Numbered from the stretch's first letter, positions 23,270 to 31,559 are shown. The stretch is DNA of 31,590 bases from Lachnospiraceae bacterium UBA3762 (GCA_002371615.1 DFGA01000057.1:1-31590); one strand, 5' to 3'. Translations and numbers: made by a program. The notes: a model not told the origin generated them from the sequence alone.

Positions 23270-24781
23270 TTATGTGTATGATTTTAACTCGGTAGCGTTT
23301 TCATTAAGATTATCAACAAGGTTATTGATATGCTCAACGATCTGCTTGTTCTGCTGGCTGCTGTCATAAGTTGTGCTTGCGTGAGCCGTAACCTCTTCGG
23401 TAATGGCGGAGATGGTCTGAATGCTGTTGACGATCTCACTGTTTGCCGTTGCAAGGTTTGAAACGCTGTTCTTCATACCATCGGAACTTGAAAGGATATC
23501 TTCGACGTTTTGTGAGATCAGATTGAAGTCATCAGCGGTCTTGTTAGCACATTCACTTTCTTCCTGACCTGTTTTGATCAGGGATTCGATATTATCAACC
23601 ATAGTGCCAAGCTGTGAGTTGATGTCTCCGATGAGTCTGTTGATATCGCCGGTTGCCTCGGATGTCTGGTTGGCAAGATTGGAGATTTCGGTAGCTACAA
23701 CCGCAAAACCTCTTCCGGCCTCACCGGCTCTTGCTGCTTCAATCGATGCATTAAGAGCAAGGAGAGATGTCTGGTCGGCAACGTTGTTGATAAGTTCCGT
23801 TATTGAGTTCATCTGGGATGTTGTCTGGGAGAATGTTGCAAGCGCAGCCTGAACATCTTTGCCTGCAGTATCTATCTGTTCCGTGAGATGACCCATTACA
23901 GTGATCTGCTTCTGGCCTTCCTCAACGGCCTGAGCAGTAGCTTCAACGTGATCCATGATAGTATCAGTAGTCTGTTTAACCGAGTCGATATGATTCTGGA
24001 TCTCCTCAGTCTTGATAAGCTGGTTCTGAACCGCATCGGCCGATTCGGCTGTTCCGGTACTTACCTCATCCATACTGGAGAGTGTCTGCTCAACAGAATC
24101 CTTTAGTGTTCCCATCTCAGAGGCAATCTCACTGACTGAATCTGTCATCCTGGATGAAACGGAGAGGATCTCTTTCATCAGACTGTTTGTTTTGCTCTCT
24201 TCGATGCGGACTCTTGCACTTCTGATCTCCTGGAACTTCTTGGAAGCCTTGGCATTAAGTATAAGAAATACTGCCGTAACCGCAAGAAGAACGGCTCTCA
24301 TAGGAAGTGATGTCATGTCATCGGGTGTGAGATTGGGAGACTGCATACGTATGGCCACCGATATTATATTAATAATAACGGCTCCGATACTTACCGCAGC
24401 AGTATATTTCACATCCATATATACAGAAACCACTACGAGAAGCGGAATAACGTACAGATAGACAATACCGATATCTGATGTAAACATGATAACCGCATAC
24501 AGCAGGCCGAAGCCGAAGCCTATTACATGCTTGACAACAGGTGACTCGTGATCCTTAAGGTACAGACTCCATGAAATAATAATCGGAGCCAGAGCCAGCA
24601 GTATTGTTCCGATTCCCACACCTATCGGGATCAGCCCCTGGGGGAGCAGCACTACATAGGTCAGTGCAATGAAACCGCATATCAGAGTGGCTGTAATGAT
24701 CCAAAGTTTGTTGGCAATAGCCATTTCAGACTGGTCGGCCAGCTCTTTCAGATCGGTCAGACTGATTTTTTCTTCACTCAT
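23270..24781 (-). CDS. Methyl-accepting chemotaxis protein (membrane, no large extracellular sensor)
   Basis: Chemoreceptor of 503 residues. The N-terminal part (about 25-185) is a block of six closely spaced hydrophobic segments with very short loops and no periplasmic-type ligand domain, so the stimulus may be sensed within the membrane. Residues about 200-503 are the cytoplasmic helical hairpin; its tip reads VADQTSLLALNASIEAARAG, the CheA/CheW contact region. There is no obvious HAMP domain. The start at 24781 follows GAGGTGAG on the minus strand; an upstream in-frame ATG at 24826 lacks an SD. It lies convergent to the molybdenum-cofactor cluster and is transcribed alone. No other chemotaxis gene is in the window. 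Confidence 0.9.
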   Translation of the reverse strand: MSEEKISLTDLKELADQSEMAIANKLWIITATLICGFIALTYVVLLPQGLIPIGVGIGTILLALAPIIISWSLYLKDHESPVVKHVIGFGFGLLYAVIMFTSDIGIVYLYVIPLLVVVSVYMDVKYTAAVSIGAVIINIISVAIRMQSPNLTPDDMTSLPMRAVLLAVTAVFLILNAKASKKFQEIRSARVRIEESKTNSLMKEILSVSSRMTDSVSEIASEMGTLKDSVEQTLSSMDEVSTGTAESADAVQNQLIKTEEIQNHIDSVKQTTDTIMDHVEATAQAVEEGQKQITVMGHLTEQIDTAGKDVQAALATFSQTTSQMNSITELINNVADQTSLLALNASIEAARAGEAGRGFAVVATEISNLANQTSEATGDINRLIGDINSQLGTMVDNIESLIKTGQEESECANKTADDFNLISQNVEDILSSSDGMKNSVSNLATANSEIVNSIQTISAITEEVTAHASTTYDSSQQNKQIVEHINNLVDNLNENATELKSYT

Positions 24782-24884
24782 TTTGATTCTCACCTCATTT
24801 GAATTAAAAATGCATATAACACTCATATGCTGAACTATATATTATTATATTCCCTTTTTTGTAAGATTGCACTTCAATTCTTGC

Positions 24885-24913
24885 TTTTCTAGCAGAGTGA
24901 TTTTTGATATAAT
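24885..24913 (+). promoter_or_regulatory. Probable promoter of the gene starting at 24941
   Basis: TTTTCT (24885-24890), a 17-bp spacer and TATAAT (24908-24913) preceded by TG one base away (extended -10: TGATATAAT). The start codon lies 27 nt downstream with an SD (GGAGGATG) between. Confidence 0.55.
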
Positions 24914-24940
24914 TGTCGAAGTGAATGCGGAGGATGTAAA

Positions 24941-25507
24941 GTGGCTAACAAATCAATTATAGACGGTTTTTCGTTTGCGGATGATGCGGATGTGTCTCTT
25001 GCTTCGTCCGAGATAGAGAAGATCAAATATATAGCGGGCAAGATGAATATGGATAATCCGCGGGGCGTACTTGCGGTATATGACAAGCTCATCACAAGCG
25101 GAATATTCGTAACACCTGTCGGATATGAGTATCTTCGGACACTTCAGAGCTACCTGTATAAGTGCAAGGACATTCCTGATGATGCGGTCAAGGAAATTCC
25201 GGTTCCGATTTCATATACGAGAGCTTTGAATCTTCGAAGCGAAGAGAGGGATGAGAAAATACAGGCAGACCGGCAGATGCGTACCCTTCGCAAGACATTC
25301 AGGACAGAGTATAAGATATCGCTTATTGTTAATATCATACTTATCATAATGGTGATAGCGATGTTTGTTATCACACTCAAAGCGGAAAATCCCAACATGA
25401 TAAATTACAGAACGGCAATACTGAACCAGTACAGTGAGTGGGAGCAGGAGCTTAACGAAAGAGAGGCTGCGATCAAGCAAAGAGAGCTTGAACTGGAAAA
25501 AGAGTGA
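24941..25507 (+). CDS. Unknown single-pass membrane protein with C-terminal coiled coil
   Basis: I do not recognise a family. The 188-residue product starts at GTG 24941 behind the SD GGAGGATG. Residues 1-95 are soluble (KYIAGKMNMDNPRGVLAVYDKL, then TPVGYEYLRTLQSYL), 96-125 are strongly charged, 126-147 form one transmembrane helix, and 160-188 are a Glu/Arg-rich helix (WEQELNEREAAIKQRELELEKE) with coiled-coil character. The charge distribution (basic before the helix) suggests the N-terminal part is cytoplasmic and the coiled coil outside. The gene lies 70 nt upstream of a response regulator on the same strand and might work with that signalling operon; this is from position only. Confidence 0.7.
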   Translation: MANKSIIDGFSFADDADVSLASSEIEKIKYIAGKMNMDNPRGVLAVYDKLITSGIFVTPVGYEYLRTLQSYLYKCKDIPDDAVKEIPVPISYTRALNLRSEERDEKIQADRQMRTLRKTFRTEYKISLIVNIILIIMVIAMFVITLKAENPNMINYRTAILNQYSEWEQELNEREAAIKQRELELEKE

Positions 25508-25577
25508 TTTCATAATTTTGTCACATATTGCTGTTAGAATTGTCCTTGCAGTATGATTTTTGAAAGTGAGGATTAAG

Positions 25578-26255
25578 ATGGAAAAGGTTAAGATCCTGGT
25601 TGTTGATGATGAAGCAAGAATGAGAAAGCTCGTTAAAGACTTTCTTATAAAGAAAGATTATGAAGTTATAGAAGCTGCCGACGGGCAGGAAGCTGTTGAT
25701 GTTTTCTTTGAGCAGAACGATATTTCGCTTGTTATACTTGATGTAATGATGCCGAAGATGGACGGCTGGGAAGTATTAAAAGAGATCAGGGCATACTCCA
25801 GGATACCGGTTATAATGCTGACAGCTAAGGGCGACGAGAGGGACGAGCTTAAGGGCTTTGATTCCGGAGCCGATGAATACATTTCCAAGCCGTTTTCGCC
25901 CAAGATACTTGTTGCAAGAGTAGATGCGCTGCTTCGCAGGAGCAATCTCATCTCGGAAGAGGAGAAAATTGAGACAGGCGGTATCATAATGGATAAGGCA
26001 GCACATACCGTCACGATTGAGGGCAAGCAGATTGAGCTGTCATTTAAGGAGTTCGAACTCCTTGCGTATTTCATGGAAAATCAGGGTATCGCACTTTCGA
26101 GGGAGAAAATTCTTAATCACGTTTGGAATTATGACTATTTCGGAGATGCGAGAACAATAGATACACATGTCAAGAAACTCAGATCCAAGATGGGCGACAA
26201 AGGAGACTATATCAAGACTATCTGGGGAATGGGCTACAAGTTTGAAGTAAATTAG
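25578..26255 (+). CDS. OmpR/PhoB-family response regulator
   Basis: Two-component transcription factor of 225 residues. Receiver domain (1-118): acidic pocket D10, D11, phosphoacceptor D55 in VILDVMMPKMDGWEV, switch threonine in LTAKG and lysine in SKPF. DNA-binding winged helix (about 130-225) with FKEFELLAYFMENQGIALSREKIL and DTHVKKLRSK...TIWGMGYKF. ATG 25578 follows GAGGA (25568-25572); the frame from 25560 has no SD. Its probable kinase is encoded at 27717-29201, with a peptidase gene between. Target promoters are unknown. Confidence 0.93.
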   Translation: MEKVKILVVDDEARMRKLVKDFLIKKDYEVIEAADGQEAVDVFFEQNDISLVILDVMMPKMDGWEVLKEIRAYSRIPVIMLTAKGDERDELKGFDSGADEYISKPFSPKILVARVDALLRRSNLISEEEKIETGGIIMDKAAHTVTIEGKQIELSFKEFELLAYFMENQGIALSREKILNHVWNYDYFGDARTIDTHVKKLRSKMGDKGDYIKTIWGMGYKFEVN

Positions 26256-26274
26256 ACTATTTAAGGAGACAGTG

Positions 26275-27717
26275 ATGGGAGAGCAGCTAACGGATCTAAA
26301 CCCGAAAAAAGTATTTGAATTTTTCGGAGAACTTACCCGTATTCCGAGGGGATCGGGAAACGAAAGGGCAGTAAGTGACTACCTTGTGGAATTCGCCTCA
26401 AAGAGAGGCCTTCTGGCGTATCAGGACGAGTTCAATAATGTGACTATACTAAAACCCGCGACCGCAGGAATGGAGGACAAAGAAACTGTTATCATGCAGG
26501 CTCACATGGATATGGTCTGCGTAGCTGATGATGACGTAAAGATCAATTTTGCAAAGGATCCGATAGAGGCATATGTTGACGGCGATTATGTCAGAGCCCG
26601 CGGAACAAGTCTTGGTGCGGATGACGGAATAGGGATCGCGATGATACTTGCTGTCCTTGACAGTGATGAGGTATCCCACCCGATGATTGAAGCCGTGTTT
26701 ACCACCGATGAAGAAGTCGGGCTCGGGGGTGCTAACGGATACGACACATCCCGCCTGAAAGGGAAAAGATTCATTAATATTGATACCGAAGAAGAAAATC
26801 ATCTTGTTATCGGATGTGCCGGCGGAATCAGGTGCGATGTTTCATCCAAGTGTAAAAACCAGAAGGTTGAAGGGAATGTATATGAGATAGGAATTAATTC
26901 CCTTACCGGAGGACATTCGGGAACAGAGATATATAAAGGATCTGCAAACGCAAATGTTCTGATGGGACGGCTGTTGGATTTGCTTATGAAAAACGCCGAG
27001 TTTTCCATCGGATCATTTTCCGGCGGAACAATGGAAAACGCCATATGCACATCCGCGTCCGCAACAGTTGTTGTCAAGAAGAAACAGAGCAAGGCATTTG
27101 AAAAATGCATAAAATCATTTGCCGACAGTATGAAATCTGAATATCGCAAAACAGATCCTGATCTAAACGTTAAATGTAAAGATAAAGGGAAGGGCAAACT
27201 TGAAGTTATGTCAACCAAAGACATGACAAGATTTGTTGCACTTCTGAATCTTCTACCGTATGGTGTTGCGAAGATGAGCCAGATTTCCGAAATGGTTGAA
27301 ACAAGTTCAAACATCGGAATAGTCAATGCTAAGCCTAAGAGTTTTAATATCTGTGTCAGCATCCGGAGCAACAAAAATGATTCTCTTGAATGGATGATAT
27401 CAAGAGTTGAGATGCTTGCAAACGCATTTAATGTGCAGTTTTCGGGCCGCAGCCGTTATCCCGCATGGGAATGCGATGAAATATCCGATTTTGCACGAAG
27501 TGCCAGGCAGTTATACACGAAGATGTTCGATAAGGATATAGAGATAATAACAATACATGCCGGACTCGAGTGTGCGTTATTTTCCAAAAAGATCAAGGGG
27601 CTTGATGCAATCTCCATAGGACCGGACATGTGGAATGTCCACACTACGGGAGAGAAGCTTTCGATATCAAGTACGGAACGTGAGTGGAAATATCTTCTGG
27701 AGCTTCTGAAACTGTAA
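26275..27717 (+). CDS. pepD: Aminoacyl-histidine dipeptidase (peptidase M20C)
   Basis: Cytoplasmic zinc dipeptidase of 480 residues, hydrolysing Xaa-His and other dipeptides. Metal and catalytic motifs are present: MQAHMDMVC with H77 and D79, GADDGIGIAM with the bridging aspartate near 116, TTDEEVGLGG with the catalytic Glu pair 146-147, IDTEEE, and a late TIHAGLE histidine. The LTRIPRGSGNE start matches PepD proteins. ATG 26275 is 6 nt after AAGGAG; GTG 26272 is possible. Unusually it is wedged between response regulator (19 nt gap) and histidine kinase (TAATG overlap), so all three are translated from one mRNA. Confidence 0.93.
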   Translation: MGEQLTDLNPKKVFEFFGELTRIPRGSGNERAVSDYLVEFASKRGLLAYQDEFNNVTILKPATAGMEDKETVIMQAHMDMVCVADDDVKINFAKDPIEAYVDGDYVRARGTSLGADDGIGIAMILAVLDSDEVSHPMIEAVFTTDEEVGLGGANGYDTSRLKGKRFINIDTEEENHLVIGCAGGIRCDVSSKCKNQKVEGNVYEIGINSLTGGHSGTEIYKGSANANVLMGRLLDLLMKNAEFSIGSFSGGTMENAICTSASATVVVKKKQSKAFEKCIKSFADSMKSEYRKTDPDLNVKCKDKGKGKLEVMSTKDMTRFVALLNLLPYGVAKMSQISEMVETSSNIGIVNAKPKSFNICVSIRSNKNDSLEWMISRVEMLANAFNVQFSGRSRYPAWECDEISDFARSARQLYTKMFDKDIEIITIHAGLECALFSKKIKGLDAISIGPDMWNVHTTGEKLSISSTEREWKYLLELLKL

Positions 27718-29201
27718 TGAAAGGATTTTTTAAGAAAACTATCAACAGGGAATATACCTGTATTTTCAGCCTTTTGCTTGCCGTGTGCATAGTCTTTATC
27801 AGTGCGGTTAATCTGCTGACACTTGAGAAGGCATATATGTACAACAAGCAGAAGGTTCTTTTGTCATGCTACAGTGATATTGATACGGCTGCATCGGAAG
27901 GAGATATCTCATCAGCGGAATTCGATGAGTCACTTCAACAGATCGCGGTAATCAATAACCTCGAAGTTCTCGTTATTGATGCGGATAAGCAACTTGTCAA
28001 ATCCACCGGCAAAGATTCATCGCTTATGAAAAGGCGACTCCTTGAATTTGTATTTGGTGGAGCGGAAGATGTGCAGCCGATATATGCAAATCAGAAGATC
28101 CAGATTCAAAGAACTGTAGATCCCCGTGTCCATATAGATTATCTCGAACTGTGGGGGGCGCTTGACAACGGCAATTTCATACTTATGAGAACACCCGTGC
28201 AGAGTATGAAAGAGGCATCAATACTGGCCAATACGATATTTCTTCGCTTTGGTATCATAGCACTTATTGCCGGCATCATATTTATTTCACTTGCGACAAA
28301 GAGAATTACAAAACCCATCAAGAAACTGGTTGGCATGTCGGAAAAGATGACAAAACTTGATTTTTCCGATAAATATGAAAGCAATACAAGCAATGAGGTC
28401 GACACCCTCGGGGAGCACATGAACCGTTTGTCCGAGACACTTGAGAATACCATCGGAGAGTTAAAAAGTGCAAACGCAAGACTTCAGCAGGATATTGACA
28501 AAAAGACAGAAATAGATGAGATGCGAAAGGATTTTCTCTCGAATGTGTCGCATGAACTCAAGACTCCGATCGCTCTTATTCAGGGATATGCAGAAGGACT
28601 CAAGGACTGCGTTAATGATGATGCCGAAAGCCGTGATTTCTACTGCGATGTGATAATGGATGAGGCAGACAGGATGAACAAGCTTGTCAAGAGCCTGCTC
28701 AACCTGAATGAACTTGAATTCGGTGATGCGAAAGTGGACATTGAGCATTTTGACCTTATGGAACTGATACGAAACTGTGCCGAGTCTATGGATATTCTGA
28801 TAAAACAGCAGGATATCAAACTCAAACTTCCCGAAGAGGGCAGTGTACAGGTATGGGCGGATGAATTCAAGACCGAGCAGGTATTGACTAATTACCTATC
28901 TAACGCGATCCACTATGCAATCGGAGAGAAGATCGTACGCATTACCGTTACGAGAAAAGACAATCTTGTCAGAGTCGGAGTGTTTAATTCGGGCGACAAC
29001 ATTCCCGATGATGTGATTCCCAACCTCTGGACGAAGTTCTATAAGGCTGACAAGGCGAGAGTGCGCGAGTACGGAGGAAGCGGAATAGGACTTTCGATTG
29101 TAAAGGCAAGTATGGAGGCGATGGGAAGAAATTACGGGGTTGAAAATCTGTCTGACGGCGTCAATTTCTGGTTTGAGATCGATGCGACGGATTCGATATA
29201 A
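27717..29201 (+). CDS. Sensor histidine kinase (HAMP, HisKA, HATPase)
   Basis: Membrane kinase of 494 residues, partner of the response regulator at 25578-26255. TM1 at about 14-35 and TM2 at about 176-194 enclose an extracellular domain of about 140 residues without a recognisable motif. HAMP follows (195-245), then a coiled-coil linker, HisKA with phosphorylated H279 in FLSNVSHELKTPIALI, and HATPase motifs NYLSNAIHYA and GSGIGLSIVKASMEAMG. ATG 27717 shares an A with the pepD stop (TAATG), indicating coupled translation; the frame extending to 27684 is inside pepD. The layout resembles VanS/PhoR-type kinases. The signal is unknown. Confidence 0.93.
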   Translation: MKGFFKKTINREYTCIFSLLLAVCIVFISAVNLLTLEKAYMYNKQKVLLSCYSDIDTAASEGDISSAEFDESLQQIAVINNLEVLVIDADKQLVKSTGKDSSLMKRRLLEFVFGGAEDVQPIYANQKIQIQRTVDPRVHIDYLELWGALDNGNFILMRTPVQSMKEASILANTIFLRFGIIALIAGIIFISLATKRITKPIKKLVGMSEKMTKLDFSDKYESNTSNEVDTLGEHMNRLSETLENTIGELKSANARLQQDIDKKTEIDEMRKDFLSNVSHELKTPIALIQGYAEGLKDCVNDDAESRDFYCDVIMDEADRMNKLVKSLLNLNELEFGDAKVDIEHFDLMELIRNCAESMDILIKQQDIKLKLPEEGSVQVWADEFKTEQVLTNYLSNAIHYAIGEKIVRITVTRKDNLVRVGVFNSGDNIPDDVIPNLWTKFYKADKARVREYGGSGIGLSIVKASMEAMGRNYGVENLSDGVNFWFEIDATDSI

Positions 29202-29213
29202 CGATGGGCGAAT

Positions 29214-29242
29214 TCGACATAGTGTTTTTATTATGATATAGT
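29214..29242 (+). promoter_or_regulatory. Probable promoter of the lipoprotein gene
   Basis: TCGACA (29214-29219), exactly 17 bp spacer, then TATAGT (29237-29242). It lies just after the histidine kinase stop and about 30 bp upstream of ATG 29273, so the lipoprotein may be transcribed separately from the signalling operon. Confidence 0.5.
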
Positions 29243-29272
29243 AAATGAAGTATTTGGGTATACTGATGGCAT

Positions 29273-30097
29273 ATGAACAATAAATTACGAAGAAAAATCA
29301 TATATGCTGGGATCCTTATCATATCATCCGTAATGTTTGCAGGATGCGGTCTCGTTCCGACGCTTAATTTAAGTGAGGAGCAGAGCAATCTGATTGCCGA
29401 ATATGCAGCGGGAAAACTTTTGGAATATGCAAAAGGACATCCGGGAGGATTAATGATACTTGAAGATGTCGACCGTTCGGATGTTAATCCGGGAATGCAG
29501 AAGGAAGAGGAGGAACAGCCGACGCAGCCGGCACTTCTGCCGCCTGTTGACGGAGAACCGGTACCGGAAATGCCATCTGATGATATGTCTGTGCAAACAG
29601 CTCCCGATCAGGATGCGTTCGCTGATGCACCTGAAACGGATGCACTAGCGGAGGCTCCCGAGGATATTTCCGAGGCGCCGTCCAGAGCGCTTGAGGAAGC
29701 ACTTGGGATAAACGGTGCAAGCCTTTCTTATGATCATTATGAGGTAGCGGCAACCTATCCGCCTAATGACACTGAGATCGCATTTTCTATGAAGGCAGCT
29801 GCGGGTAAGGAACTGTTGATACTTCATTTTGCTCTTTCGAATCCGACAGATCAGGATGTCGAGGTCCATACGGATTCGGACAATTTCAAGGTCAGGCTTG
29901 CGATTAACGGAAATGAGCGTCTTCGTGGAGATGTTACATTCCTTGACAACGATCTCATGAATTACAGCGGTCTTCTTACGGCCGGGGCCTCTGTTGATTC
30001 GGTTCTCGTATTTGAGATTCCCGAGGGAGAGCAGGTATCCTCGATGGATCTTCTTGTCATTGTTGACGGCACTGAAGAAAAATACAATCTGATGTAG
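29273..30097 (+). CDS. Lipoprotein with DUF4352-like C-terminal domain
   Basis: Surface lipoprotein of 274 residues. The signal peptide ends at FAGC with lipidated C25. Residues about 70-145 are a low-complexity stalk rich in Pro, Glu, Ala and Asp (PVDGEPVPEMP ... ETDALAEAPEDISEAP). Residues about 150-274 look like an immunoglobulin-like beta domain (LLILHFALSNPTDQDVEV ... VLVFEIPEGEQ), the pattern of DUF4352/telomeric-repeat-like extracellular proteins. Role unknown; such domains are usually found in exported proteins of Gram-positive bacteria. The SD is poor (GATGG). It follows the histidine kinase by 71 nt and might be a signalling partner, but this is a guess from position. Confidence 0.75.
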   Translation: MNNKLRRKIIYAGILIISSVMFAGCGLVPTLNLSEEQSNLIAEYAAGKLLEYAKGHPGGLMILEDVDRSDVNPGMQKEEEEQPTQPALLPPVDGEPVPEMPSDDMSVQTAPDQDAFADAPETDALAEAPEDISEAPSRALEEALGINGASLSYDHYEVAATYPPNDTEIAFSMKAAAGKELLILHFALSNPTDQDVEVHTDSDNFKVRLAINGNERLRGDVTFLDNDLMNYSGLLTAGASVDSVLVFEIPEGEQVSSMDLLVIVDGTEEKYNLM

Positions 30098-30104
30098 GTA
30101 TATT

Positions 30105-30332
30105 ATGAACGCTGGAAATATGATGCAGATGCTTTCTGCATTCACAAAATTCAAGAATAATCATCCGAAGTTTGTCAGCTTTGCGGAACACTTTATTAAG
30201 ACCGGTGTTCCTGCTGACTCTGTCATAGAGATTACGGTTACACGTCCCGGAGAAGAGCCGGTTACTTCCAATATGAAAGTGCTTGAATCCGATCTAGAAC
30301 TTATAAGGGCACTTGGTGAAATGCGCCAGTAA
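30105..30332 (+). CDS. Small protein of unknown function
   Basis: Product of 75 residues, soluble, no transmembrane segment: a helical N-terminal half (MMQMLSAFTKFKNNHPKFVSFAEHFI) and a beta-like middle (DSVIEITVTRPGEEPVTSNM) followed by a short helix. It starts 7 nt after the lipoprotein stop and codon use matches its neighbours, so it is likely real and cotranscribed. No family recognised. Upstream bases (TAGGTA) give only a weak SD. Confidence 0.6.
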   Translation: MNAGNMMQMLSAFTKFKNNHPKFVSFAEHFIKTGVPADSVIEITVTRPGEEPVTSNMKVLESDLELIRALGEMRQ

Positions 30333-30360
30333 CGGTGATGCAAAGTTTTCTTTGGAAGAT

Positions 30361-31056
30361 ATGATTAATGATGAAATATACAATAATCTAAACAGACTCT
30401 CGGATAGTAAATACAGGGATTTTCAGGTCAAACTGATTCCCGGCACCTCGTCTGATCACATGATCGGCGTGAGAACGCCCGATCTTCGAAATTATGCCAA
30501 AGAGCTGTCAAAACGTGATGACATTTCCGATTTTCTTAACGATCTACCCCATAAATACTTTGATGAAAATCAGTTGCATGCGTTTATTATTTCTCTGTTG
30601 AAAGACTATGACAAATGTATGGATGAAGTTGAGCGTTTTCTTCCGTATGTAAATAACTGGGCAACGTGCGATCAGATGTCACCGAAGATATTCAGGAAGA
30701 ACAGGGAAAAGCTGTTAGAAAAGGTCAGGATCTGGATAGCTTCAGACAAAACATATACGATACGTTTCGGAATCAAAATGCTGATGGAGCATTTTCTGGA
30801 TGATGATTTTGATCTTCAGTATCCTGAGATGGTGGCGTCTGTCAGATCCGAGGAATTTTACGTCAATATGATGATTGCGTGGTATTTCGCAACCGCTCTT
30901 GCCAAGCAGTATGATTCCGTTCTTCCTTTCATTGAAGGTAAGAAACTTGACGTGTGGACTCACAATAAAACGATTCAAAAATCAATTGAGAGTTACCGTA
31001 TTACAGATGATCAAAAATCATATCTTCGAACTTTGAAGCAAAAAAATAGAGAGTAA
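30361..31056 (+). CDS. AlkD-like DNA alkylation repair protein
   Basis: HEAT-repeat DNA glycosylase of the AlkD/AlkC superfamily, which removes bulky or positively charged alkylated bases. With ATG 30361 the product is 231 residues, close to AlkD length. Counterparts of the Bacillus cereus AlkD active-site residues can be placed: W100 and D104 (NNWATCD, W-x3-D as in W109/D113), R135 (TIRFGIKM) and W174 (MIAWYFA); the R-to-W spacing of 39 equals that in AlkD. The frame is open upstream to a TTG at 30313, overlapping the previous gene, but homology begins near 30361, so I chose that ATG; its SD (GGAAG) is close and not strong. It is the likely last gene of a small operon. Confidence 0.82.
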   Translation: MINDEIYNNLNRLSDSKYRDFQVKLIPGTSSDHMIGVRTPDLRNYAKELSKRDDISDFLNDLPHKYFDENQLHAFIISLLKDYDKCMDEVERFLPYVNNWATCDQMSPKIFRKNREKLLEKVRIWIASDKTYTIRFGIKMLMEHFLDDDFDLQYPEMVASVRSEEFYVNMMIAWYFATALAKQYDSVLPFIEGKKLDVWTHNKTIQKSIESYRITDDQKSYLRTLKQKNRE

Positions 31057-31073
31057 TTTCTGCCATTGTGTGG

Positions 31074-31079
31074 TAAAAT
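31074..31079 (+). promoter_or_regulatory. Possible extended -10 promoter of the double-glycine peptide gene
   Basis: TAAAAT (31074-31079) preceded by TG one base away (TGGTAAAAT). No clear -35 box. The SD GGAGGG (31115-31120) and ATG 31128 follow. Confidence 0.35.
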
Positions 31080-31127
31080 ATAAATGTAGTTTTTTATATG
31101 ATGTTTAGATAAACGGAGGGTAGTGTT

Positions 31128-31409
31128 ATGGGTGACAATAAGCTTAAAGATGAAGAACTTGAACAGATCAATGGCGGAATGAGCGACGAGGAATATAAGC
31201 TTCGTCAGGAGAATGAAAGAAAGCTCCATGGCCGTATTGTTAGGGATGCATTTGGAAATGTAACATTTACTGACAAGACCGGAATAACCGGCCAGTTTTC
31301 AGCTGAACAGTGGAACAAACTGAGAACCAATTGGGATTATACAGGAAATCCCGAGTATTACATGGAGACAATTAATGTTGGAGAACTTCAGGGAATGATG
31401 AAAGGATAA
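31128..31409 (+). CDS. Small peptide with double-glycine (bacteriocin-type) leader
   Basis: Product of 93 residues with a strong SD (GGAGGG, 7 nt before ATG). The N terminus, KLKDEELEQINGG at 5-17, has the form of leaders cut after Gly-Gly by peptidase-containing ABC transporters (conserved L, E-L, I/V and GG). Cleavage after G17 would release a hydrophilic peptide of 76 residues (MSDEEYKLRQENERKLHGR ...) that contains no cysteine, so it is neither a lanthipeptide nor a disulfide-bonded bacteriocin. Two aromatic segments follow (QWNKLRTNWDYTG, PEYYMET). No transporter, immunity protein or modifying enzyme is adjacent in the window. Function is unknown: it could be a secreted bacteriocin, a signal, or a degenerate relative. 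Confidence 0.65.
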   Translation: MGDNKLKDEELEQINGGMSDEEYKLRQENERKLHGRIVRDAFGNVTFTDKTGITGQFSAEQWNKLRTNWDYTGNPEYYMETINVGELQGMMKG

Positions 31410-31462
31410 TCATAGTTTTTCTCGAAGTTTGAAGACCAGGAAAATCAACTAAGAAAAAATAT

Positions 31463-31535
31463 AAAAAAGTGCTTGACGTGGCAGAACAGTGGTGTTATAT
31501 TGTTTAAGCTGTCTGTACGGAACAAGCACTTTTTT
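31463..31535. terminator. Terminator-like 13-bp inverted repeat with T run
   Basis: AAAAAAGTGCTTG (31463-31475) is perfectly complementary to CAAGCACTTTTTT (31523-31535), with a 47-nt loop. In a transcript coming from the left it gives a 13-bp stem ending in a U-run. The right arm is followed by ATTGAAAAAATG. Confidence 0.55.
31473..31501 (+). promoter_or_regulatory. Strong sigma-A promoter, possibly for a rRNA operon
   Basis: TTGACG (31473-31478), 17-bp spacer, TATATT (31496-31501). The -35 overlaps the left arm of the inverted repeat and the start site (about 31508) lies in its loop, so its own transcript contains only the right arm. A second TTGACG (31554-31559) with TAAAAT (31579-31584) has a 19-bp spacer and is less certain. 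Confidence 0.65.
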
Positions 31536-31559
31536 ATTGAAAAAATGCACCGTTTGACG

